NCBI GenBank assembly: GCA_039984955.1
Contig: JBDWTN010000007.1
Location: 2,488,501 to 2,552,500, forward strand
Direction of reading: 5' to 3'
From: Marinobacter alexandrii
GTDB taxonomy: Bacteria > Bacteroidota > Bacteroidia > Cytophagales > Cyclobacteriaceae
DNA length: 64,000 nt
In this document: piece by piece, positions 8,845-16,913 of the stretch
How positions within the stretch are numbered: the first letter of the stretch is position 1
Layout of the letters: each line of letters opens with the position of its first letter
Notes under the pieces: model-generated
Databases searched by the model: none
The model's input: only the letters and a program-made list of their open reading frames with translations
What the model was told of the DNA's origin: nothing
Position numbers and translations under genes: made by a program

Positions 8845-9654
8845 ATGAGTAAAAAAGGCGGATTTCAGGAGCTACTCTATTCCACTATAATGCCTAAAAT
8901 TTATGGGATAGGAGCTGCGGTTGTAATCGTAGGAGCGATGTTTAAAATACTTCATATGCCTGGTGCAGCCCTTATGTTAGGGGTTGGTCTCTCTGTTGAA
9001 GCAGTTATTTTCTTTTTGAGTGCATTCGAACCGAAGCACGCTGAGCCAGATTGGGCTAAAGTTTATCCAGAGTTAGCGGATGATTATGATGGTCCTTCTG
9101 CTGCTCCAAGGAAAGCTGTGCCACAAGCAACTGGTGCTTCTGCTCAAATGGATAAAATGCTTGCAGACGCAAAAGTAGGTCCAGAACTTATCAAAAGTCT
9201 TGGTGACGGCATGAGAAGTATGGCTTCTTCAGCTAAAAACATGGCTAATCTTAGTGATGCGGCTTCTGCTACTAACGATTATGCTAAAAATGTAAAATCA
9301 GCATCTAATTCTCTAACTGAGATGAACAAGTCTTATGCTTCTGCAATGGAGGCAATGTCTGGAATGGCTGACGCAACTAAAGACACGAAGGAATATCATG
9401 GCCAAGTTCAAAATGTGACTAAGAGTCTAGGTGCTTTGAATGCCGTTTATGAAATGGAATTGAAAGATGCTCAAAGTCATACAAAAGCATTGAATAAATT
9501 CTATTCAAACATTAGTGGTGCGCTTGAAAGTATGGCTGATGCAGGAAAAGAAACTTCTGCATTCCAAGCTGAGCTTAACAAGCTTACTTCGAACATTTCT
9601 GCTCTTAATAAAGTATACGGTAATATGCTTACCGCAATGAGAGGTAATCAATAA
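8845..9654 (+). CDS. gldL: GldL/PorL inner-membrane motor protein of T9SS
   Basis: A 269-residue inner-membrane protein. Two transmembrane helices lie at about 17-37 and 42-61. The second carries E52 (LSVEAVIFFLSAF), corresponding to the membrane glutamate of GldL needed for proton-driven rotation around the GldM dimer. The cytoplasmic part (about 105-269) is a long helical region with two or three degenerate repeats whose core resembles SLGALNAVYEMEL, ISALNKVYGNML and SLTEMNKSYASAM. Expected complex: a GldL pentamer around two GldM. Position between gldK and gldM confirms identity. Confidence 0.95.
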   Translation: MSKKGGFQELLYSTIMPKIYGIGAAVVIVGAMFKILHMPGAALMLGVGLSVEAVIFFLSAFEPKHAEPDWAKVYPELADDYDGPSAAPRKAVPQATGASAQMDKMLADAKVGPELIKSLGDGMRSMASSAKNMANLSDAASATNDYAKNVKSASNSLTEMNKSYASAMEAMSGMADATKDTKEYHGQVQNVTKSLGALNAVYEMELKDAQSHTKALNKFYSNISGALESMADAGKETSAFQAELNKLTSNISALNKVYGNMLTAMRGNQ

Positions 9655-9678
9655 TTAACCCTTTAAAGAATTTAAATT

Positions 9679-11313
9679 ATGGCAGGAGGAAAAGAAACGC
9701 CACGGCAGAAAATGATCGGCATGATGTATTTGGTGCTTACTGCATTGTTGGCACTAAATGTTAGCTCCACGGTCTTGGACAAATTCGCCTTTATCAATGA
9801 GAGCTTAGAACGAGCAAATGCTGAAACATCTGAACGAAATGCTCGAACGATTACTGGAATGAAATCTGCCGCAAAAGATAAGGGTAATCGTGATGACGAT
9901 TTAAAAGTAGTTTCTGATGCTGAGACATTGCGTGCGGAAACAATGAAAATCTTTTCAGAACTCGAAGAGTACAAAGAAACTTTTGTTGAAATCACTGGTG
10001 ATTACATGGAAGGCCACAAAGGTGATCGCAGATTCATTAATGGCAAGACTGATTATGATAAGGTTGGTAATTATATGATGCCTATTGAAGAAGGTGGGGA
10101 CGGAAACGGTGCACGAATGAAAGAACTACTAAATGGTTATGCAAATTACATTCAAAAAGTTCTGAAAGAGAATGGTGCAGACGATTCTAAACTAAAGCAA
10201 TACCACAAGATAGCGCTAGACGCTGAAGAAGATCCTATTTACAGTAAAGATGAAAATCAGAACGGTAAAAAATGGTCACAATTAGCGTTTGAAAGTTCTC
10301 CAACTCATGCGGGACTTGCGACAGTTAGTGAATTTCAGGCAAATGTTCTGGCTTTCGAAACGTCTGCATTGGACTTCTTAGTAAAAAGAGTTGGATTGAA
10401 GGATATTACATTCGATCAAATTAAGCCTGTAGTTATGCCTGAGTCACAGTATGTGGCTGCCGGTACTAAGTACAAAGCAGATATGTTCATTGCGGCATCC
10501 GCTTCTGGTCTAAATGATAAGTTAGTGATGACCTACAATGGAGAAGACGCTCCAGTGGTTGCTGGAGTTGGTAAAGTAGAATTTACTGCAACTCCAGGAA
10601 AATACGATAAGAATGGAAATGCGAAGAAACAAATTGTTGCTTCTATTAAAGTGCCTCAAGGAGGAGGAACTGATACCACATTCACAGATACTATAGATTA
10701 TTATGTAGTACGACCGGTAATCCAAATCCAGTCACAATCAGTTAATGCACTATACTTCAATTGTGGAAACGCTTTAGACGTTCAAGTTCCTGCTTTGGGA
10801 ACAGCATATAACCCGTCATTCTCTGCAAGTGGAGGAGATGCTATTAAGGGCTCTCAGACAGGTCAGGTGACTATTGTTCCAAAAACTCTAAGAAAGGTTA
10901 TTTTAACTGTTTCTTCAAATGGAAATAAAATAGGGACAAGAGAATTTGGCGTAAGAGGGATTCCAGCTCCTGATATTAAGGTATTCACAAGTGCTGGAGA
11001 AGTGAACCAGAAAGATGGTATTCCTTCGGGAACTCCAGAGTTGTTTTTGAAGGCCATTCCTGATGAAAGTTTCGCGCAATTTTTGCCTAATGATTCAAAA
11101 TTTAGAATAGCAGAAGCGGAAATTACGCTAGTTAGTGGAGGTCTTGGGCGTGGGTCAGTTAGAGCTAGTGAAACAGTAAACTTACGAGGGATGAGAGGAA
11201 GAAAAGGAGACCAACTTGTAATTGAGATAAAGAAAGTTCAAAGACAGAACTTTAGAAAACAAGTGGAGGATTTTAAAAAATTCCAACGCTTTATCAACTT
11301 GTCGTTGAAATAA
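9679..11313 (+). CDS. gldM: GldM/PorM T9SS motor shaft protein
   Basis: A 544-residue protein anchored by one N-terminal transmembrane helix (GMMYLVLTALLALNVSS, about residues 14-30). A large periplasmic part of four domains follows; the last is about residues 450-544. GldM dimers pass the torque made by GldL in the inner membrane to the GldK-GldN ring at the outer membrane, energising secretion and gliding. The N-terminal helical bundle (residues 35-220) and later beta domains can be told from composition. Length is normal. 24 bases separate it from gldL and 23 from gldN. Confidence 0.95.
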   Translation: MAGGKETPRQKMIGMMYLVLTALLALNVSSTVLDKFAFINESLERANAETSERNARTITGMKSAAKDKGNRDDDLKVVSDAETLRAETMKIFSELEEYKETFVEITGDYMEGHKGDRRFINGKTDYDKVGNYMMPIEEGGDGNGARMKELLNGYANYIQKVLKENGADDSKLKQYHKIALDAEEDPIYSKDENQNGKKWSQLAFESSPTHAGLATVSEFQANVLAFETSALDFLVKRVGLKDITFDQIKPVVMPESQYVAAGTKYKADMFIAASASGLNDKLVMTYNGEDAPVVAGVGKVEFTATPGKYDKNGNAKKQIVASIKVPQGGGTDTTFTDTIDYYVVRPVIQIQSQSVNALYFNCGNALDVQVPALGTAYNPSFSASGGDAIKGSQTGQVTIVPKTLRKVILTVSSNGNKIGTREFGVRGIPAPDIKVFTSAGEVNQKDGIPSGTPELFLKAIPDESFAQFLPNDSKFRIAEAEITLVSGGLGRGSVRASETVNLRGMRGRKGDQLVIEIKKVQRQNFRKQVEDFKKFQRFINLSLK

Positions 11314-11336
11314 AACTTGTCAGTTAAAACAGTGTT

Positions 11337-12197
11337 ATGAGAAAATTAGGTTATGTAATTGTTTTTAGTCTTGCAATTTCTTTCGGATATGCGCAAGAGG
11401 AACTATCTCCTCTTATTAAGCCGGAGGTAGATCAGACTCAGGTGATGTTTAAAAAATCAGTCTGGAGGAGAATGGATATGAAAGAAAAGCAAAATAGGCC
11501 TTTCTTTTCGTTAAATGGAGAGGTTTCCCGCCTATTAATACAGGCGGTAGACGAAGGCCTTTTGACGCCATATCGTTCTGATTCATGTATCAATTTTATG
11601 CCGGATATCATTTTTATTTCTAATATATCGGTAGAAAGAGAGCAGAACCCATTTGTAGGTGGAGGTTTTAATTCCGGGGGATTTGATTCGTTTGGTGATG
11701 ACTCAAGTGCTGATGAAGCGACTGAAGAACAGGCGGATGAGGCAAGGCAAGAAGCTATACCTGAGGAATATTTCTCTGTATTGTACATTAAAGAAGATGT
11801 AATCTTTGACAGAAATAGATCCAGAATGTACAATTACATTAGATCTTTAAGTATAGCATTACCAAGAGAAGCTGGTTCATTGTATAATCCTGCTGGTTTC
11901 GAGAGAAAGGTCGCTCACTTTAGATATGATGATGTAGTTGCATTATTTAGAGGTCCGTATGCTGACAAAGCAAAGTACTATAATAATAATAATTCAGGTC
12001 AGCATATGAATATGAGCGATGCTTTTGAGCTTAGACTTTTCAGTGCTCCAATAATCAAATTATCAAATGCACAAGACTTGGATATACGACAACTCTATGC
12101 TGATGAAATGGCTAATGATCCTATGAGTGTAATCGTTATTCAACAGAAATATGAATACGACCTGATGGAATATGAATCAGAACTATGGGAATATTAA
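11337..12197 (+). CDS. gldN: GldN/PorN T9SS periplasmic ring protein
   Basis: A 286-residue periplasmic protein with signal peptide MRKLGYVIVFSLAISFGYAQ. Conserved family features are SVWRRMDMKEKQNRPFF near residue 41, DIIFISNIS near 90 and the C-terminal YADEMANDPMSVI-type ending. GldN binds GldK to build the large ring facing the outer membrane. Odd feature: residues about 104-143 are a Gly/Ser/Asp/Glu-rich low-complexity insertion (GGGFNSGGFDSFGDDSSADE) that looks disordered. The gene ends the gldKLMN block. Confidence 0.94.
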   Translation: MRKLGYVIVFSLAISFGYAQEELSPLIKPEVDQTQVMFKKSVWRRMDMKEKQNRPFFSLNGEVSRLLIQAVDEGLLTPYRSDSCINFMPDIIFISNISVEREQNPFVGGGFNSGGFDSFGDDSSADEATEEQADEARQEAIPEEYFSVLYIKEDVIFDRNRSRMYNYIRSLSIALPREAGSLYNPAGFERKVAHFRYDDVVALFRGPYADKAKYYNNNNSGQHMNMSDAFELRLFSAPIIKLSNAQDLDIRQLYADEMANDPMSVIVIQQKYEYDLMEYESELWEY

Positions 12198-12230
12198 TAT
12201 GATTTGAACCTAACCCTAATCCACTCAAAT

Positions 12231-12815
12231 ATGAATATTAGAATTTTACTCTCCTTATTTTTAACTGCTGGTTTTTTACTTGGGCATACCCAAGAGTTCG
12301 GAGAGTTAACGGATTCCAGAGATGAGAAGACGTATAAGACAGTGACTATTGACATTCAGCTTGAAGGAGGCGTTTCAGTGAAACGCACTTGGATGGCTGA
12401 AAACTTGGCTTACGAAGTGCCAGAGTCTTTTTGTTATAAAAATGAGCCTGCTTATTGCGAAGCATACGGTAGACTTTATACATTTCAGGCGGCTAAAGAG
12501 GCCTGTCCTGATGGTTGGCATGTTCCTACTATTGCAGAATGGAAACTATTATTCCGAACATATGGTGGAATCCACGATGCTGGAATTGCATTGCAAAAAG
12601 GAGGAGAGAGCGGGATCGATCTAGGATTGGCCGGATTTGGTGATCCTGGAAGAGTTTTTAAGAATATTGGTATCAGCGGTAATTACTGGGACGCAGAAAA
12701 AAAATCGGATAATACGTCTGGTCTGGTGTCTGTCCAAAAAGGCTCTAAAGAAATCTTCCATAGCGTAATAGGTGATTGGCACAGAAACAGTTGTAGATGT
12801 GTGAAAGATTATTAA
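12231..12815 (+). CDS. FISUMP-domain exported protein
   Basis: A 194-residue protein with signal peptide (MNIRILLSLFLTAGFLLGHTQ) from the ATG at 12231; a TTG at 12204 is in frame but would bury the signal. The body is the Fibrobacter succinogenes major paralogous (FISUMP) domain: SRDEKTYKTVTI, RTWMAENLAYE, AYGRLYTFQAAKEACPDGWH, VPTIAEWKLLF, and NSCRCVKD at the end. The fold is C-type-lectin/SUMF1-related, so it is distantly like GldK. Function of the family is unknown. It is 33 bases after gldN and before the operon terminator, so is likely co-transcribed; a T9SS accessory role is only inference. No T9SS sorting domain is visible. Confidence 0.82.
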   Translation: MNIRILLSLFLTAGFLLGHTQEFGELTDSRDEKTYKTVTIDIQLEGGVSVKRTWMAENLAYEVPESFCYKNEPAYCEAYGRLYTFQAAKEACPDGWHVPTIAEWKLLFRTYGGIHDAGIALQKGGESGIDLGLAGFGDPGRVFKNIGISGNYWDAEKKSDNTSGLVSVQKGSKEIFHSVIGDWHRNSCRCVKDY

Positions 12816-12841
12816 CGTAATCAGTTCAAAAAAGATAATTG

Positions 12842-12868
12842 AAAGGAGACTATAGGTCTCCTTTTTTT
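12842..12868 (+). terminator. intrinsic terminator of the porP-gldKLMN operon
   Basis: Perfect 9-bp stem AAAGGAGAC / GTCTCCTTT (12842-12850 and 12856-12864) with a 5-base loop, followed by a run of seven T (12862-12868). It lies 26 bases after the FISUMP gene stop. The hairpin also contains the stop codon of the converging uvrC (12850-12852). Confidence 0.9.
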
Positions 12869-14646
12869 ATGGCCATTAAAATTGTATTAGCTTTTGATTG
12901 TCCTATCAGATCTATGAGATCCTTTTCTGAACTTTCCTTTAGCCTTTTAATACTGCCAAATTCATTCATCAATTTATCTCGAGTTGTACTTCCTATACCA
13001 TTAATAGAATCTAATGATGATGTGATTGATGATTTACTCCTTTTTTGACGATGGAATGTTATGGCAAACCTATGTGCTTCGTCACGCAGCTGTTGAATGA
13101 TCTTTAAGGACGGTGACTTCTTACTGATGTAAATTGGGATAGAATCTTCTGGGAAATAGATTTCTTCAAGTCTCTTTGCTATTCCGATAATAGGAATTTG
13201 ACCATAAATAGATAATTCTCTTAGTGCATCACAGGCAGCACTCAGTTGACCTTTACCGCCATCAATGACAATAAGGTTTGGGAAATCAAGATTTTCCTTT
13301 TTGAGATGCTTATATCTTCTCCCAACTACTTCTCTCATTGAAGCGAAATCATCAGGGCCGATTACGGTTTTTATATTAAATTTTCTATAATTGGATTTTG
13401 AAGGCTTACCATTTTTAAAGCATACCATTGAGGCTACAGGGTTAGTGCCTTGTATGTTTGAGTTATCAAAACATTCAATATGTATAGGTAGCTCGGTGAG
13501 TCTTAAATCTTCCTGTAACTTCAATAATACACTTTCGTTTGGCTGTGTAGAATTCTGGGAAAATTTCTCTTTCTTAAAATAAAGAGCATTTCGTAGAGAT
13601 AATTCTACTAATTTTTTTTTGTCACCAATCTTAGGCAATAAGACTTCAATGCCTTCCCATGCCTCTACTTCTTTGTTAGTTAAGATGACTGAGCTTTCAC
13701 TATTGTATTTCTTTCGAAGATCAAACATTGAAAAACGAAAAACTTCATTGTCATCTTCTTCTATTTTTTTCTTTACTTCTATAGTTTCAGAATTCACAAT
13801 AGCGCCGTTTTCTATTCGCATGAAGTTGATGAAAAGTGATTTTTCTCCTTCAGGAGTCATCGTGAAAACATCTGTGTTTGTGATTTTTTGATTTACGATA
13901 AGTGACTTAGATTGAAATTTCTCAAGAAGATCAGTTTTCTCTTTATATGATTGTGCGATTTCAAATTTTAGTTGTGAAGATGCGTGTTGCATATTTTCCT
14001 TGTAGGATCTTCTAACGACACTTACCTTTCCTTTCAAAATTTTCCTCGCTTCTTCAATATCCTTCATATAATCATTCTCTGATTGTAACCCTTCGCATGG
14101 GCCAAGGCAGTTTCCGATATGATATTCCAGGCAAACCTTAAATTTCTTTTTGCTTATGTTTTCTTCTGAAAGATTGAATTTACAAGTACGGATTTTGTGT
14201 AATTTCCGAATAAGATCAAGTACCCCATTCATAGCCTTTACGCTAGTATAAGGGCCGAAGTATTCACCTTTCGTGTGGTCAATTCTCCTAGTGGAGTAAA
14301 TCCTAGGGAACCTTTCTTTTGTGATACAGATACTGGGGAAGCTTTTATCATCCTTTAGAAGAATATTGTATCGGGGTTGATTCTCTTTGATTAAGTTATT
14401 CTCGAGTAATAAGGCATCAAATTCTGAAGAGACAATTACAAATTCGATATGCTTTATTTCAGCAACGAGCTTATAAGTTTTTCGATTGTCTAGGTTAGTT
14501 TTTGTGAAATAACTTGAAACTCTCTTTTTAAGATTTTTAGCTTTCCCAACGTATATGATATTATCTTCTGAATCAAAGAATTTGTAAATACCAGGTTTAC
14601 CAGGGAGACTTAGATATTCCTCTCTTGAGTAGCGCTGAAATTGCAT
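12850..14646 (-). CDS. uvrC: excinuclease ABC subunit C
   Basis: A 598-residue nucleotide-excision-repair nuclease that makes the dual incision in the UvrB-DNA complex. The N-terminal GIY-YIG nuclease shows G19-I20-Y21 and Y32-V33-G34 (IIYVGKAKNLKKRV). A UVR motif lies in the middle (about 200-240). The C-terminal RNase H-like nuclease starts at IECFDNSNIQG and includes VIDGGKGQLSAA. The tail is a double helix-hairpin-helix (SINGIGSTTRDKLMNEFG). Length is normal. Its ATG overlaps the PBP stop in TAATG, so its translation is coupled to a cell-wall gene. Confidence 0.96.
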   Translation of the reverse strand: MQFQRYSREEYLSLPGKPGIYKFFDSEDNIIYVGKAKNLKKRVSSYFTKTNLDNRKTYKLVAEIKHIEFVIVSSEFDALLLENNLIKENQPRYNILLKDDKSFPSICITKERFPRIYSTRRIDHTKGEYFGPYTSVKAMNGVLDLIRKLHKIRTCKFNLSEENISKKKFKVCLEYHIGNCLGPCEGLQSENDYMKDIEEARKILKGKVSVVRRSYKENMQHASSQLKFEIAQSYKEKTDLLEKFQSKSLIVNQKITNTDVFTMTPEGEKSLFINFMRIENGAIVNSETIEVKKKIEEDDNEVFRFSMFDLRKKYNSESSVILTNKEVEAWEGIEVLLPKIGDKKKLVELSLRNALYFKKEKFSQNSTQPNESVLLKLQEDLRLTELPIHIECFDNSNIQGTNPVASMVCFKNGKPSKSNYRKFNIKTVIGPDDFASMREVVGRRYKHLKKENLDFPNLIVIDGGKGQLSAACDALRELSIYGQIPIIGIAKRLEEIYFPEDSIPIYISKKSPSLKIIQQLRDEAHRFAITFHRQKRSKSSITSSLDSINGIGSTTRDKLMNEFGSIKRLKESSEKDLIDLIGQSKANTILMAIKKGDL

Positions 14647-16913
14647 TACATAAAATCGTCTTCTTCTACTACATCATAGTCGATAGTATCTGACGGGTTT
14701 GTGTTCTCCTGATATAGCTCACAATCTATAACTGTTCGTAAAGGCTTAGTCGATTTTTCAAAATATCCTTTTTCGTAACCTAAAGTCTCATCCGCATAGA
14801 CTTTAAGCATATATTTTTCCCAAATTGGGAGTGCAGTTCTAGCCCCTTGCCCCATAGCCCAGTTTCGAAAACGAATACTTCTGTCATCACCGCCTACCCA
14901 AGCGCCCGAAACTAAGTCTTTGCTAACACCAATGAACCAACCATCCGAAGCATTTTGAGTTGTTCCAGTCTTAGCTCCCAATTCGTTATCAAGTTTTAAG
15001 GAGTAGTCTAAAATTCTTCCAGTACCTAATTCTACAGTTCCTTTAAGCATGTGAAGCATTAGGTAAGCTGTCTCTTCATTGATTGCTTCTTTTTCATCAG
15101 GAACAAACTGTTGAATGACATTTCCATTTTTGTCTTCTATTCTTGAAATAAAAAATGGGCGAATAAAAGTGCCTTTGTTGACAAAAGTTGAATAAGCACC
15201 TATCATTTCATAAATAGAAACATCACCACCTGCTCCCAAACAGAGTGATGGAACAGGATCTAATCTGCTTTCTATTCCTAATTTTTTAGCGTAATCAACT
15301 ACTGTATTCGGACCTATACGATTCATCATATAAGCTGTTATACTATTTACAGATTGAGCCATTGCTCGTCTTATGGTCATTACCTCACCTGTGAATCTTC
15401 CACTAGAATTTTGAGGCACCCAAGTAGGAGGATCTTGGCCAGGAAGACTAAAAGAAACTGGAGCATCGACTACTGGAAAGCATGGTGAATATCCATTATC
15501 TATCGCAGCGGTATAAACAATAGGCTTGAAAGTTGAACCAGGTTGCCTTTTACTTTGCTTAACATGATCATATTTGAAATATTTGTGATTAATTCCTCCA
15601 ACCCACGCTTTAATATAGCCAGTTCTTGGATCCATGGACATAAAACCAGTTTGAAGAAACCTCTTATAATAGTTAAGTGAATCATATGAACTAAATGTGG
15701 TATCAATTTCTCCTTTCCAGGAGAAAATTGTCATTTTCTTTTTTCTATTGAGATAGTATTCAATTGAGTCAGCCTGATCTTCATAACGTGACACTAATGC
15801 TTTGTAAGCACTAGTACGTTTGATCGCGTTATCAAGAAATTCTGGAATTTCATTGTTTTCATCATCGATCCAAGGGTTCTGATCTGACCAGTGCTCGTTG
15901 AAAACCTGTTGAAGTGTATCCATACTTTCAAATACCGCTTCTTCAGCATACTTCTGCATTCTACTGTCTATCGTAGTATAGATTTTCAAACCATCTTCAA
16001 AAAGGTCATATCCATTTTCACTAGCCCAGCTGACAAGATAGTTTTTTGCTACCGTTCTAAAATATGTAGCCAAACCTTCGTTTTGACTTTCTACCAAATA
16101 ATTAAGCTCAAGTTCTTTATTATTTAGTGAATCATATAAGAAGCGATCTATCAATCCGTACTTATGAACATTCCAAAGCACTTCTGTTCTTTTACTCTTG
16201 GCTCTTTCAGGGTTGTAAGCAGGGTTAAAGGCCGTTGGTTTATTTATTGATCCCACTAAACTTGCGGATTCCTGATAATCTAATTGTGATGGAAGTTTAT
16301 TAAAAAACGTATTTGCGGCAACTTTAATCCCATATGAGTTGCTTCCGTATTCAATAGTATTAAGATACATCGCTAGAATTTCTTCCTTAGTGTATGATTG
16401 TTCAAGTTGAACTGCAATAATCCATTCCTTGATTTTTGTGATTAGTTGGCCTATTGAAGGATATTTATATAGTGATCCTTTTTGAGTGCTATTGGTACTA
16501 TACAGGTTTTCTGCTAACTGCATGGTGATCGTGCTGCCACCACCCTGAAAACTAAAAGTAAGTTTACCTATTACAGCTCTTGTAAAACCTCTGAGATCAA
16601 TCCCTGAATGATCCTTGAATCTTATGTCTTCTGTGACAAGTAAGGTGTTGATGAGCTCTGGTGACAATTCATCATAAGAAACGGGTGTCCTATTTTTTCT
16701 AAAATATTTCCCTAAAGACACGCCATCCGTACTGATCAATTCAGAGGATAAATCTGGATCAGGTCTTTCCAATGCTTCTAAACTTGGGAGTCCTCCGAAC
16801 CAGCCTAAGGCATCATTTTTCACCATTAGAAAAATTGACGGAATACCTAAAATCCCTAGTATAAAAAAAATCCAAATAGTTCTTAAAATGTATTTAGTAA
16901 GCTTTTGTCGCAT
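14646..16913 (-). CDS. bifunctional penicillin-binding protein 1A
   Basis: A 755-residue class A PBP. One N-terminal membrane anchor (about 10-30) precedes a GT51 glycosyltransferase with catalytic E95 (VTEDIRFKDHSG), GGGSTITMQLAENLY (about 124-138) and NTIEYGSNSYGIKVAA (185-200). The transpeptidase has the active-site S460-TFK463 (GSTFKP), the SVN triad at 521-523 and the KTG motif in GAKTGTTQ (about 656). It polymerises and crosslinks peptidoglycan in the periplasm. It is linked by 1-base overlaps to sprE upstream and uvrC downstream. The tail (about 740-755) is acidic. Confidence 0.95.
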   Translation of the reverse strand: MRQKLTKYILRTIWIFFILGILGIPSIFLMVKNDALGWFGGLPSLEALERPDPDLSSELISTDGVSLGKYFRKNRTPVSYDELSPELINTLLVTEDIRFKDHSGIDLRGFTRAVIGKLTFSFQGGGSTITMQLAENLYSTNSTQKGSLYKYPSIGQLITKIKEWIIAVQLEQSYTKEEILAMYLNTIEYGSNSYGIKVAANTFFNKLPSQLDYQESASLVGSINKPTAFNPAYNPERAKSKRTEVLWNVHKYGLIDRFLYDSLNNKELELNYLVESQNEGLATYFRTVAKNYLVSWASENGYDLFEDGLKIYTTIDSRMQKYAEEAVFESMDTLQQVFNEHWSDQNPWIDDENNEIPEFLDNAIKRTSAYKALVSRYEDQADSIEYYLNRKKKMTIFSWKGEIDTTFSSYDSLNYYKRFLQTGFMSMDPRTGYIKAWVGGINHKYFKYDHVKQSKRQPGSTFKPIVYTAAIDNGYSPCFPVVDAPVSFSLPGQDPPTWVPQNSSGRFTGEVMTIRRAMAQSVNSITAYMMNRIGPNTVVDYAKKLGIESRLDPVPSLCLGAGGDVSIYEMIGAYSTFVNKGTFIRPFFISRIEDKNGNVIQQFVPDEKEAINEETAYLMLHMLKGTVELGTGRILDYSLKLDNELGAKTGTTQNASDGWFIGVSKDLVSGAWVGGDDRSIRFRNWAMGQGARTALPIWEKYMLKVYADETLGYEKGYFEKSTKPLRTVIDCELYQENTNPSDTIDYDVVEEDDFM

